Below, piece after piece: positions 52,584-60,516 of a stretch of 60,516 nucleotides of DNA. The notes beneath the pieces are model-generated. The model did not search any database and was not told the origin of the DNA. It saw only the letters and a list, made by a program, of their open reading frames with translations. This DNA comes from Acidimicrobiia bacterium (GTDB lineage: Bacteria > Actinomycetota > Acidimicrobiia > Acidimicrobiales > MedAcidi-G1): positions 1 to 60,516 of the forward strand of contig DUCC01000032.1 of NCBI GenBank assembly GCA_012959995.1. Reading direction: 5' to 3'. The position numbers and the translations under genes were made by a program. Positions within the stretch are counted from its first letter, which is position 1. Each line of letters starts with the position of its first letter.

Positions 52584-53789
52584 CTAAATACGAGAAAGAC
52601 CGCTTTCAAGGTCAGCCACCAAGTCTTGAGCATCTTCGATACCTACCGAAATGCGCACCATGCCATCGGTGATGCCCGAAGCGGCTCGGTCTTCCGGCGG
52701 CACAACCCGGTGGGTCATAGAAGCCGGATGCTCAACCAAAGTGTCAACGTTGCCCAAACTTACCGCTAGCGAGCAAATGCTAAGCCCATCAAGAAACTGG
52801 GTAGCTGCCGAATAACTGCCCAAATCAATGGTGATCATGGCCCCAAAATCGTCCATTTGTTGAGCAGCTAAAGCGTGCTGCGGGTGGCTCGCGAGCCCCG
52901 GCCAAAGCGTGACGCCCACCTTGGGATGTGCCTCTAAGAATTCAGCAACAGTACGCGCATTGCTGCAATGTTGTTTCATACGCAAAGGCAAAGTTTTGAG
53001 GCCAATGCTGGTTAGCCAACAATCGAAGGGGCTCGGCACTGCACCTACAAAACGGATCATGGACCCGGCGCCGGTATCCATAAACTCGGCGTCGGCACTT
53101 ACTACAGCCCCACCCAGAACGGTTCCGTGGCCGTTAATATATTTGGTTGTGCTGTGCACCACCACATCGGCGCCCAAGGTTAAGGGCCGCTGCAAAATAG
53201 GGGTGGCGAAGGTGTTATCCACTACGACTTTTGCCCCATGGGCGTGGGCCAACTCGGCCGTTCGGGCAATGTCTATAACCGTCATGGTGGGGTTAGCGGG
53301 GGTCTCTAAATAGACCGCCGTGGTTTCTGGGTGGGCGGCCAACTCTTGTTCTAAAAGATCCGGGTCCAGAAGAGGAACCCGGGTGTTGGTAACTCCATAG
53401 TTGGGAAGTACATCGGAAATCAAGTGGTCGGTGGAGCCGTAGAGGGCCCGCTGGGTGATCACATGGTCCCCCGCTTTGGTGAGACCCAGCAACGCTGCGC
53501 TGACCGCACCCATGCCCGAGCCAAATATTTCTGCGTTTACTGGCTCTGAGCCTGGATAGTCAAAACCTTCCAAGGCGGCGATCTTGGCTGCTAACGCTTG
53601 GCGTGTGGGGTTCGAGCCACGGGAATACATGTAGCCGGCCGTTTCTCCATTTCCGTAAGATTCAACGGCCGCCGCATCGGCAAAAGTAAAGGTAGAGGTT
53701 TGGTGGATGGGTGCCACGTGGGCGCCCGAGGGGTCATGGGGTTCACCGGCATGTACTGCTTGGGTGGCCAGTTGATGCTTTTTGCTCAT
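52584..53789 (-). CDS. PLP-dependent Cys/Met metabolism lyase (methionine gamma-lyase-like)
   Basis: A 401-residue fold-type I PLP enzyme. The Schiff-base Lys is in HSTTKYINGHG (about residue 220), PLP contacts are YSRGSNPTRQAL and GSGMGAVSAALLG, and GSMIRFVGAVPSPFD is present. It could be a methionine gamma-lyase, cystathionine gamma-lyase or O-acetylhomoserine sulfhydrylase; the sequence alone does not decide. GGAGA lies before the ATG, which overlaps the amidase stop by four bases. It is therefore third in the phyH-amidase-lyase operon. Confidence 0.9.
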   Translation of the reverse strand: MSKKHQLATQAVHAGEPHDPSGAHVAPIHQTSTFTFADAAAVESYGNGETAGYMYSRGSNPTRQALAAKIAALEGFDYPGSEPVNAEIFGSGMGAVSAALLGLTKAGDHVITQRALYGSTDHLISDVLPNYGVTNTRVPLLDPDLLEQELAAHPETTAVYLETPANPTMTVIDIARTAELAHAHGAKVVVDNTFATPILQRPLTLGADVVVHSTTKYINGHGTVLGGAVVSADAEFMDTGAGSMIRFVGAVPSPFDCWLTSIGLKTLPLRMKQHCSNARTVAEFLEAHPKVGVTLWPGLASHPQHALAAQQMDDFGAMITIDLGSYSAATQFLDGLSICSLAVSLGNVDTLVEHPASMTHRVVPPEDRAASGITDGMVRISVGIEDAQDLVADLESGLSRI

Positions 53790-55246
53790 GATTTCTCCGT
53801 TGTTAGATTTTCTTCAAGGGTAGTAGCGGTCTGATACAGGAGTGCTTCGCTGTGCGGTGCCCCAATAAGCATCAAACCGATAGGTAGGCCGTCGCTAAAC
53901 CCGCAGGGTAGCGACATGGCCGGGTGACCGGTGTTGTTGAAAGGCCAAGTGTTGCTTAGCGGCTCACCAGAGCGAGTCATCACTTCGGCTAACCCGGCAT
54001 CGGACCCCGGCAGTCGAGTAGCCCGCATGGGGGTGGTAGGCATGACCAGCAAGTCGAAATCTTCTAAAGCAGTGTCGTAGGCCGCCCGCAACTGGTTTGT
54101 TTCTTCTAGCGCTCGCCCTACCAGCGCGGTGCCGTGGCGTTGGCGCAAGATCTCACGAGACACCAACGAGACTTGTACCGATTGAGGCAAATCGTTGGGG
54201 CGGGTGCGCCACTGCGCTTGCTGGCGCAAAAAAGCTTCGTCCACCGGTTCGCCGCCCAAGGCTTGACCGTCGTTGGTGAAAATGTTGTCTATGACCAACT
54301 GGGCCAAGGCTGCAGAGATCGGTGCGCCGGCGAGATGGAGAGGTATGGAGACCTCGCTTACTGAGGCCCCTTGACTGGACAGTTGGTGCACAGCCGTCCG
54401 GACAGAGTCATCAACCACAGTTTCCGAGGTGGGGCGACCAAAACCTTCGCTGACTAGGCCGATGCGTAAGCCTTGAACCCCTGAAGTTTTGGGAAACACC
54501 TGCTCGCTATTGGCCAGCACCGAAAGCACTAAAGCATTTTCTGCCACGGTGCGAGTAATCGGCCCGACATGGTCGATGCCGGGGGCCATGCCGAGAATCC
54601 CGGTATAAGGCACCAGGCCGTGCGTAGCTTTCATGCCCACTAAGCCGCAAAAAGAGGCTGGCACCCGCACCGACCCGCCTTGGTCGCACCCTAAAGCGTA
54701 GTCCACTCCCCCGCTGGCCACCAAAGCAGCACTCCCCGACGATGACCCTCCGGCCGAGCGTTCAGGGTCGTGCGGGTGCAATACCGGGCCGGTGTCGCTC
54801 ACATGGCTGCCTCCGGAAAAGCAATAAGCATTGCAGGTGGATTTTCCGGCGATGGTGGCTCCGGCGCCCAGGAGCCGGGTGACCACCGTGGCGTCAACTT
54901 GCGGTACATAGCCTTCAAGAATTTTTGTGCCGTTCATGAGGGGTACGCCGGCCACACGAATGTTGTCTTTAATGGCGACGGTTTTTCCCGCTAGCGGCCC
55001 GGAGGTGGCCTCGGTTATCTCGGTGCGCACATACCAGGCGTTAAGGGGGTTTTCTTGCGCAGAGGGAACCGACCATTGGCGGCGCACCGGTTCTTGGCGA
55101 CTAGTGGGAAAGTCAAGAATTCCTTCGGCGTCAGCTACTTGCCGCCGCACGGCTGCCACGTAAGCCTCTGGTTCATCAACGGAGAGACCTAAGGCTTGCG
55201 CCCGGTCAAGGATCTCTTGATCTTCGAGTCGTTTATCGGGGGGCAT
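53786..55246 (-). CDS. Amidase (amidase-signature family)
   Basis: A 486-residue amidase. The Ser-cisSer-Lys triad is Lys93 (AIKDNIRVAG), Ser168 (SAGGSSSG) and Ser192 (DQGGSVRVP). Style and length fit the AtzF/6-aminohexanoate-type or generic amidases, not GatA. I start at the ATG at 55246 (MPPDKRLED); a longer frame runs 17 codons further into phyH. It overlaps the phyH stop by 14 bases and the lyase start by four, so the three are one operon. Confidence 0.88.
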   Translation of the reverse strand: MPPDKRLEDQEILDRAQALGLSVDEPEAYVAAVRRQVADAEGILDFPTSRQEPVRRQWSVPSAQENPLNAWYVRTEITEATSGPLAGKTVAIKDNIRVAGVPLMNGTKILEGYVPQVDATVVTRLLGAGATIAGKSTCNAYCFSGGSHVSDTGPVLHPHDPERSAGGSSSGSAALVASGGVDYALGCDQGGSVRVPASFCGLVGMKATHGLVPYTGILGMAPGIDHVGPITRTVAENALVLSVLANSEQVFPKTSGVQGLRIGLVSEGFGRPTSETVVDDSVRTAVHQLSSQGASVSEVSIPLHLAGAPISAALAQLVIDNIFTNDGQALGGEPVDEAFLRQQAQWRTRPNDLPQSVQVSLVSREILRQRHGTALVGRALEETNQLRAAYDTALEDFDLLVMPTTPMRATRLPGSDAGLAEVMTRSGEPLSNTWPFNNTGHPAMSLPCGFSDGLPIGLMLIGAPHSEALLYQTATTLEENLTTEKS

Positions 55247-56096
55247 CTTGTTGATCAAAAAATGAGGCGGTAACGGGCATTTGGGGGCGTTGAACATCGA
55301 AATCTATGCTGCGAATACGCCCGCTGCGCTGCCCGGCGACCAGCAAGCCTTCGTACTCGGTGGGCATAGGGTTCGGGGCACACGGCACGGCATCGTCGGC
55401 CGAGTAAACCGAAATAAATAAGGTACGTGGCAGATCAGAGCGATTGGCTGCAGAGCCGTGCAAAAGGCGGGTGTGCATCAAACAAACAGAGCCCGCCGAC
55501 CCCGTGCAGAGGACCGCTTTTTCTTTGCTTTGTTCAACCACTTGGTCGGCCACTGCACCGGTAAATAATCCGTCATGCCAAAGGCTATAAAGCGGGCCTC
55601 GGTGTGAACCCGGCACCACCTCGAGGGCACCATTTTCTTCGGTCACTTCGTCAATCATCAACAAAGCGGTCACCAGGTCGTCGTTGGTATGCGGGGTATA
55701 AGGAAAATCTTGATGCCATTTAACTTCGGTATGACCACCGGGCTGTTTGGAATTAATCTTGGTGTGGTGCAGTTTGACATTCGGCCCGATGAGGTCCACC
55801 ACACAGTCCGCCATATGGCTATCGGCCATGGTTTGGTAGTAGGCCGCTGAGGCTTCCACCGGGGCGTTCACCCGACGCAACCGGGGTTGGTCTGCGGCGT
55901 GGCCGCTTTCCATATCGAAACGAGGGCGGCCGTCCAGAGTGTCGCCGTAGGGAGCCTCATGGCTGCGGCTCTCTTGTACCCAGGCCGCGAAATCTTCTTG
56001 CATTTCTCGTAACAACTCGGTACTTACCGCTTGGTCCACTACCAAAAACCCGTCACGCCAAAACTGGTCTTTTTGTTCTTGAGTTAAGGCAGGCAT
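55233..56096 (-). CDS. Phytanoyl-CoA dioxygenase family protein (PhyH)
   Basis: A 287-residue Fe(II)/2-oxoglutarate oxygenase. The metal motif His-x-Asp is HQDFPYTPH, the second His is in RLLHGSAANRS, and the 2-oxoglutarate Arg lies a little further on (LPRTLFISVYS). The start is the ATG at 56096 (MPALTQEQ) with AAGGAA seven bases ahead. Substrates of bacterial members range from ectoine to methylphosphonates and are not predictable here. It heads a three-gene operon, divergent from another 2OG-type oxygenase 76 bases away. Confidence 0.9.
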   Translation of the reverse strand: MPALTQEQKDQFWRDGFLVVDQAVSTELLREMQEDFAAWVQESRSHEAPYGDTLDGRPRFDMESGHAADQPRLRRVNAPVEASAAYYQTMADSHMADCVVDLIGPNVKLHHTKINSKQPGGHTEVKWHQDFPYTPHTNDDLVTALLMIDEVTEENGALEVVPGSHRGPLYSLWHDGLFTGAVADQVVEQSKEKAVLCTGSAGSVCLMHTRLLHGSAANRSDLPRTLFISVYSADDAVPCAPNPMPTEYEGLLVAGQRSGRIRSIDFDVQRPQMPVTASFFDQQDAPR

Positions 56097-56172
56097 AAGC
56101 GTTCCTTTTGTCGGGTTCTGGCAGTCTAGACTCCGGGGCGAAAGCACCAAGAACCCCGCAAGGAGATTTCTC

Positions 56173-56838
56173 GTGGCCACTAGCGTAGAAAAAGATCAGC
56201 GATCCATGGCTCAGTGGCTCGGCAACGTCCCCGACAAAGAGGCCGTTAAAAACTTTGTGCACGGGCCGGGTATCGATTTGTTGGATTTGCGTTTCGACAT
56301 CAATGAGTTAAAGACCGCCTTAAGCGACCTTCGCCAGGCAACAGATTTCACGGCGGCTGCCGAAGCCGACAGTTTCGGAGCGCTAGCGGTTACCCGCCGG
56401 CCAGGGGTTGAAGTGCCTACCGCCAACGATTTGTCTGGGCTCTACTGGCTACGGGCCGACGACCGCTACCAAGAAGAACCTCGCGAAGAGGCCGTAAACG
56501 AAGCCGCCTTCACCGAGTTAGTTCCTACCTTTGTCGGGACCTACTTTGAACACGTTCATCAAGAGTTGACGGCCCGCTTCCCTATAGGGCGTATGCGTTT
56601 GTTGTGGAAAGACCTCTACAACTGCAATTCGTGGCACCGAGACCCCGAGCCACGCATTCACGTACCTATTGTGTCCAACCCCGGGTCGCTGTTTGTGGTC
56701 AACAACCATTGCACCCACTTGCCGGCCGATGGGTCGGTTTACTTCACCGATACCCGGGGCTACCACACCGCCCTCAACGGTGGGCTCGTTGAACGGGTGC
56801 ATTTGGTAGCAACCGTTCCTTGGGTTGCTCCGGAGTGA
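56173..56838 (+). CDS. Aspartyl/asparaginyl beta-hydroxylase-like Fe(II)/2OG oxygenase
   Basis: A 221-residue cupin-fold oxygenase. The metal triad looks complete: His155-x-Asp157 (SWHRDPEPR) and His198 (GYHTALNGG), with the 2-oxoglutarate Arg208 (VERVHLVAT). RIHVPIVSNPGSLFVV and THLPADGSVYFTDT match the Asp/Asn-hydroxylase domain. The short N-terminal part has no membrane anchor, so it probably acts on a small molecule. The start is GTG with AAGGAG seven bases ahead. It overlaps the MmgE/PrpD start by four bases (GTGA). Confidence 0.82.
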   Translation: MATSVEKDQRSMAQWLGNVPDKEAVKNFVHGPGIDLLDLRFDINELKTALSDLRQATDFTAAAEADSFGALAVTRRPGVEVPTANDLSGLYWLRADDRYQEEPREEAVNEAAFTELVPTFVGTYFEHVHQELTARFPIGRMRLLWKDLYNCNSWHRDPEPRIHVPIVSNPGSLFVVNNHCTHLPADGSVYFTDTRGYHTALNGGLVERVHLVATVPWVAPE

Positions 56839-58163
56839 ACACGCTGGCGGAGTTCGCTTTAGATCTCACCTTTGACGACCTCCCCGACCCGGTGGTGGCC
56901 TTTACCCAACGCTGCCTGCTCGATGTTCTGGGGGTTGCCGCTTCGGGCACGACCACCGATTTATCAATACTCATTCGCCAACATGCGGTAGAGCAGTTTG
57001 CTTCGGGTGGCCGGCCCGCCCGCTTGCTCTTCGATGGTCGGCCGGTAAGCGCTGCGGGGGCCACCTTGGCTGGCGGCATGACCATTGATGCCATCGATGC
57101 CCACGACGGTCACAAACTCACCAAAGGGCATGTGGGCTGCGGGGTAGTACCGGCCGTTCTGGCCCTCGGGCAAGCCGAAACCATCATGGAGTCTCGCGAA
57201 CTGCTCACCATGGTGGCTGTGGGCTACGAAATCGGCACTCGAGCAGGCATCGCTATGCACCAGACGGTGCCCGATTATCACTCTTCGGGAGCATCCATAT
57301 CTTTAGCAACCGCAGCGCTGGGGGCACGAGCCCTCGGTCTTGACGGTCGGGGCCTGGCCGAAGCACTAGGTATTGCCGAGTATCACGGCCCACGCAGCCA
57401 AATGATGCGGGTCATCGACCACCCCACCATGGTAAAAGACGGTTCAGGGTGGGGTGCAATGGCCGGGGTAAGCGCGGCCTACCTGGCGGCTAATGGGTTT
57501 ACCGGGGCGCCGGCCATCACCGTGGAAAGCCCAGAAGTCAACGACCTTTGGCAAGACCTGGGCAGCAACTGGCGTATTTTTGAGCAGTACTTTAAGCCTC
57601 ACCCGGTCTGCCGGTGGGCACAACCTGCCGTAGAAGCAGCGTTGGCTCTACGCCAAAAACATGGTTTGGATGGTTCTGAGATTTCTGAAATCAAGATCAC
57701 CACTTTCCACGAGGCCTTTCGCTTAGCCACCGTGGCACCCACTTGTACAGAACAAGCCCAATACAGTTTGCCCTTTTCGGTAGGGGCCGCTCTGGCCCAT
57801 GGGCAACTTGGTGTACAAGAAATAACCAAAAGTGGCCTCACCGACCCAGAAAGTTTGCGTTTAGCAGCGGCCATCACCATTGTAGAGAGCCCGGGATTCA
57901 ACGCAGCTTTTCCGGCGCAACGCTTTGCCCAAGTTTCATTAATCTGCCAAGACGGAACGACCTTTGTCTCGCCCGTAACCGAGCCTCGGGGTGACCCAGA
58001 AAACCATCTGTCGTCGGCGGAGATTAACGAAAAGTTTCACCGCCTGGCCGACCCCATCTTGGGTACACATAGAGCCCATGCGCTCCGTAGTCAGGTGGCC
58101 GCACTTTCTGATGGTGGGGAAACCACCACTTTGCTTTCACTGCTTACCGAACCGGTGGCCTGA
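56835..58163 (+). CDS. MmgE/PrpD family protein
   Basis: A 442-residue member of the 2-methylcitrate dehydratase/immune-responsive gene 1 family. Landmarks are DAHDGHKLTKGHVGCGVVPA, with the family HDG-x-x-H... cluster, GYEIGTRAGIAMH and FEQYFKPHPVCRWAQPAVEA. It may dehydrate or decarboxylate a tricarboxylate-like acid, but without prpB or prpC nearby a methylcitrate cycle role is unlikely. I use the GTG at 56835, coupled to the upstream oxygenase. Its last 73 bases overlap the convergent IPNS-like gene. Confidence 0.9.
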   Translation: MNTLAEFALDLTFDDLPDPVVAFTQRCLLDVLGVAASGTTTDLSILIRQHAVEQFASGGRPARLLFDGRPVSAAGATLAGGMTIDAIDAHDGHKLTKGHVGCGVVPAVLALGQAETIMESRELLTMVAVGYEIGTRAGIAMHQTVPDYHSSGASISLATAALGARALGLDGRGLAEALGIAEYHGPRSQMMRVIDHPTMVKDGSGWGAMAGVSAAYLAANGFTGAPAITVESPEVNDLWQDLGSNWRIFEQYFKPHPVCRWAQPAVEAALALRQKHGLDGSEISEIKITTFHEAFRLATVAPTCTEQAQYSLPFSVGAALAHGQLGVQEITKSGLTDPESLRLAAAITIVESPGFNAAFPAQRFAQVSLICQDGTTFVSPVTEPRGDPENHLSSAEINEKFHRLADPILGTHRAHALRSQVAALSDGGETTTLLSLLTEPVA

Positions 58164-59080
58164 AACTTTTCTTTAAGCCACGGCCCGGCTTGGACAGGTT
58201 GATAAAGCGCCGGATGCTCGGCATCTTGGCAAGTGGGAAGACAATCTAGGAAAGCATCCCAGTTGGCCATATGAAAAAAGGCCAAAGATTGCCTTTGTTC
58301 TGAAGAAGCGGTGGTTACCCGGTGCAGGGTAGACCGCCAACGATCGTTCGTCCAACGAGCAATGGAGTCACCCAGGTTGACCACAAAAACATCTGGGTTG
58401 GGGGTAACGCTTTGCCAGTTTCCCGCTGAGTCTTGGATCTCTAAGCCCGGCACTTGGTCGGTGTGCAACACGGTGAAGGTTCCATAATCAGTATGCGCAC
58501 CAGCGCGGAGAGCATTCTTAGGGGCCGCCGACGAGTGCTTCGGGTAGTTGATGGCCCGTAGCGAACTTATGGGTTGATCAATAAGTGGGACAAAGAAATC
58601 CGTCGGGAGGTCCAAGGCCCGTGCCATGACCGCCATGAGGTGTTCGGCGACTTGCGCCATGGCCGAAAAATACTCTTCTAAGGCGAAACGCAGACCCGAG
58701 GGGCGGTCGGGCCAAAGACTGGGTGAGCGAACCCACGCCTGGTCGGGGTCATCGCCCAGCGAACCCCCACCGGTATCGGGGCCCACCGAAAAGGTTTCTT
58801 TCAAATCAGCCGGGCTAGCCATGCCCAAGGAGGCGGCCAGTCGTTCGTAGCCCAAAGGGGCGTAGCCGTAGGGGTAGCCATCGGAGGGGAAGGCCACCAG
58901 CATTTTTTCTTCGGTTGGCAAGGCAAAGAACTCCGCTATCGCTTGGCTGGCGGCCGGCAAGGTTTCCGGCGGAATAACCGATTGAGGGATGCTAAAAAAA
59001 CCGTATTCGGCGCACGCTTGGCCCAAGGTAGCGGCTTGTCTTTCTGGGCTATCGGCGAAGTCAACGAGGGGGAGGTCCAT
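58091..59080 (-). CDS. Isopenicillin N synthase-family Fe/2OG oxygenase
   Basis: A 329-residue non-haem iron oxygenase of the IPNS/gibberellin-oxidase group. The His-x-Asp is in AHTDYGTFTVL, the distal His in STLHRVTTA and the Arg-x-Ser in RQSLAFF. The N-terminal DIOX-N-like domain begins LPLVDFADSPERQ. The C-terminus overlaps the convergent MmgE/PrpD gene by 73 bases, and the last 20 residues are Ser/Val-rich and probably not catalytic. It is the third member of the non-haem iron oxygenase cluster. Confidence 0.9.
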   Translation of the reverse strand: MDLPLVDFADSPERQAATLGQACAEYGFFSIPQSVIPPETLPAASQAIAEFFALPTEEKMLVAFPSDGYPYGYAPLGYERLAASLGMASPADLKETFSVGPDTGGGSLGDDPDQAWVRSPSLWPDRPSGLRFALEEYFSAMAQVAEHLMAVMARALDLPTDFFVPLIDQPISSLRAINYPKHSSAAPKNALRAGAHTDYGTFTVLHTDQVPGLEIQDSAGNWQSVTPNPDVFVVNLGDSIARWTNDRWRSTLHRVTTASSEQRQSLAFFHMANWDAFLDCLPTCQDAEHPALYQPVQAGPWLKEKFQATGSVSSESKVVVSPPSESAAT

Positions 59081-59161
59081 AGCGGCACGCTAATGGCAAA
59101 AAACTAAAGTTTTCCGTCCTGCGATGCGTGGGGCGACGGCATTTAGTGCTAAAACAGGCAG

Positions 59162-60379
59162 GTGAACCCTAACTATTCAGAAGAATCAGACGCTTTTCGC
59201 GCCGTTGTAAAAACCTTTCTCGCCGACAACCTCCCCGATGGGTGGAAAGGCATCGGGGGCCTTGAACCCGAAGAGATTCATGACTTTTTGTCGCAGTGGC
59301 GAGTCAAGTTGGCAGAAGCCCGCTTTTTGGCGCCCTCCTGGCCGGTGGAATACGGTGGGGGCGGCATGTCTTCCTTGGAGTCGGTCATCATTGCCGAAGA
59401 GTTCGAACGGGTTGGGGCCCCTACCGGTGGCGGCAACGACGCTTTTAGCATTTCTATGTTTGGCAACACCTTGCTCATGTGGGGAACCGATGAGCAAAAA
59501 GCAGACTTTCTGCCAAAAATTATTAGCGGCGAGTACGTTTTCTGTCAAGGCTATTCCGAACCCGATGCGGGTTCTGACCTCGCTGGGTTGGGTTGCAAAG
59601 CCGAACTCGACGGCGACGAATGGATAATCAACGGGCAAAAAATATGGACGTCATCGGCCCAGTACGCCAACTGGATTTTTGTGCTTTGCCGTACCGACCA
59701 AGAGGTCTCCAAGCACAAAGGGATCTCCTTTTTGGCCTGTCCGATGGATCAACCTGGCTTAGAGATTCGCCCCATCGCCATGTTGTCCGGTGATACAGAA
59801 TTCAACGAAACCTTCTTCGACGAGGCTCGCACCCCCAAAGAAAACGTGGTGGGTGGAGTAAACAACGGGTGGGGCGTGGCCATGACGCTGCTGGGCTTAG
59901 AGCGCGGTGAAGCAGCAGCCACCATGCCTTTACAATTCCGAGAAGAAGCGGACAAATTGATGGCCTTAGCCAAGAAACACGGCAAAGCCGACGACCCCCG
60001 CATTCGCCAGCGTTTGGCCCAAGTGCACTGCGAAGTAGAGATCATGCGCTACATGGGTATGCGTACTTTGACAAACTTTTTAGGCGGCGGTCACCCCGGC
60101 CCACAAGAATCCACCTTTAAGTTGTACTGGTCTGAGTATCACAAACGTATGACTGAATTAGCGGTAGACATTTTGGGCGCCGAAGCCATGACCCCCACGG
60201 GCTCGTGGCGTGGCCGAGCCTTTCATGGCGACTGGACCGGTTCACCCAACTCTTCGACCTCTTGGGTGGGGGCTTTCTATAACGCTCGAGCCGGCACCAT
60301 TTATGCTGGCACCTCACAGGTACAGCGCAACATCGTAGGCGAAATGGTGCTCGGCTTACCCAAAGAGCCGCGGGTTTAA
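59162..60379 (+). CDS. Acyl-CoA dehydrogenase
   Basis: A 405-residue FAD-dependent acyl-CoA dehydrogenase. Standard segments are CQGYSEPDAGSDLAGL, IINGQKIWTSSAQYANW and GTSQVQRNIVGEMVLGLP at the C-terminus. The catalytic Glu is not in the usual C-terminal spot seen in many short-chain enzymes; the acidic residues in the central helices need alignment. The start is GTG at 59162. It stands between the IPNS-like gene (divergent) and the partial DJ-1 gene (convergent), with no partner ETF. Confidence 0.9.
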   Translation: MNPNYSEESDAFRAVVKTFLADNLPDGWKGIGGLEPEEIHDFLSQWRVKLAEARFLAPSWPVEYGGGGMSSLESVIIAEEFERVGAPTGGGNDAFSISMFGNTLLMWGTDEQKADFLPKIISGEYVFCQGYSEPDAGSDLAGLGCKAELDGDEWIINGQKIWTSSAQYANWIFVLCRTDQEVSKHKGISFLACPMDQPGLEIRPIAMLSGDTEFNETFFDEARTPKENVVGGVNNGWGVAMTLLGLERGEAAATMPLQFREEADKLMALAKKHGKADDPRIRQRLAQVHCEVEIMRYMGMRTLTNFLGGGHPGPQESTFKLYWSEYHKRMTELAVDILGAEAMTPTGSWRGRAFHGDWTGSPNSSTSWVGAFYNARAGTIYAGTSQVQRNIVGEMVLGLPKEPRV

Positions 60380-60516
60380 CTCTCGTACTGCTTGCTTAAC
60401 AGCAGCTCCATCATTTCTCGGGCCACCATGGGTGCTGCATTCTGGTTTTGGCCGGTAACTAAGTTGCCATCGACCACCCAGTGGTTGGCTAATGGGTCAC
60501 GAAACTTGGTGGCGCT
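60376..60516 (-). CDS. DJ-1/PfpI (type 1 glutamine amidotransferase-like) protein, 3' end only
   Basis: The last 46 codons of a gene that runs off the right edge. The C-terminal pattern, WVVDGNLVTGQNQNAAPM followed by an amphipathic helix, fits the DJ-1/PfpI/ThiJ family, where the D-G-N-L-x-T-G-Q-N motif lies near the end. Its catalytic Cys lies outside the window, so activity (protease, chaperone or glyoxalase-like) cannot be judged. The stop overlaps the acyl-CoA dehydrogenase stop region. Confidence 0.7.
   Translation of the reverse strand, partial: SATKFRDPLANHWVVDGNLVTGQNQNAAPMVAREMMELLLSKQYES

Noticed and set aside
1-60516. Possible tRNA, rRNA, CRISPR array, insertion sequence or prophage
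   Set aside because: No cloverleaf-like TPsiC loop with CCA-type stem, no direct spaced repeats and no transposase or phage structural gene was seen; the only mobile-type gene is the Xer-like recombinase.

Overview
The window looks like chromosome from a free-living actinobacterium, most likely a marine member of the Acidimicrobiia. This placement is inferred from protein style, frequent GTG/TTG starts, ATGA-type gene overlaps and a moderately GC-rich composition; no rRNA or marker phylogeny was available. I count 54 protein genes (one cut by the right edge), one good terminator, four palindromic intergenic elements, a dif-like recombination site and several candidate regulatory sites. I see no tRNA, rRNA, CRISPR array, insertion sequence or prophage. 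No gap between genes exceeds about 230 bases.

1-11.6 kb: an AT-rich dif-like site sits directly in front of a single Xer-type tyrosine recombinase. Then come YqgE, a lipoprotein L,D-transpeptidase, a DnaQ-like exonuclease, an MFS transporter/hydrolase pair, and the two glutamate synthase subunits. The large subunit appears to start at a rare ATT codon. 11.6-24.6 kb is mostly housekeeping: an M18 aminopeptidase; a 5-FCL-trkA-trkH-trkH potassium operon; a potassium-dependent membrane pyrophosphatase (perhaps a Na+ pump); an M23 peptidase; MenB (so menaquinone is used); a histidine-tailed metal ABC ATPase behind a Zur-like palindrome; PlsC; and uracil phosphoribosyltransferase.

24.6-34.2 kb is a methylated-amine catabolic block. 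A Rieske oxygenase of the glycine betaine/carnitine type is followed by heterotetrameric sarcosine oxidase (soxBDAG), an amidase, a betainyl-CoA-thioesterase-like protein and an MFS carrier. A 9-bp inverted repeat in front of the Rieske gene is a likely operator. Betaine-type N-methyl compounds would be demethylated stepwise to glycine, with C1 units passed to folate; 5-FCL and glutamate synthase elsewhere in the window fit that flow.

34.2-49 kb holds a methyltransferase, a SulP anion transporter with a structured leader, an FAD aromatic-type hydroxylase with a YciI protein, a class II aldolase, a thiolase/SDR/enoyl-CoA hydratase beta-oxidation set, and a tightly overlapped operon of flavin monooxygenase, PF06684-type protein, hydrolase and aldehyde dehydrogenase whose substrate is unknown.

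49-60.5 kb holds a queuosine-salvage glycosidase (DUF2419/Qng1 type) divergent from a PfkB sugar/nucleoside kinase, a flavin-containing monooxygenase, and a compact cluster with three unrelated non-haem iron oxygenases (PhyH, Asp/Asn-hydroxylase-like, isopenicillin-N-synthase-like) interleaved with an amidase, a PLP C-S lyase and an MmgE/PrpD protein. It ends with an acyl-CoA dehydrogenase and the tail of a DJ-1/PfpI protein. The last two blocks are the best candidates for undescribed pathways.
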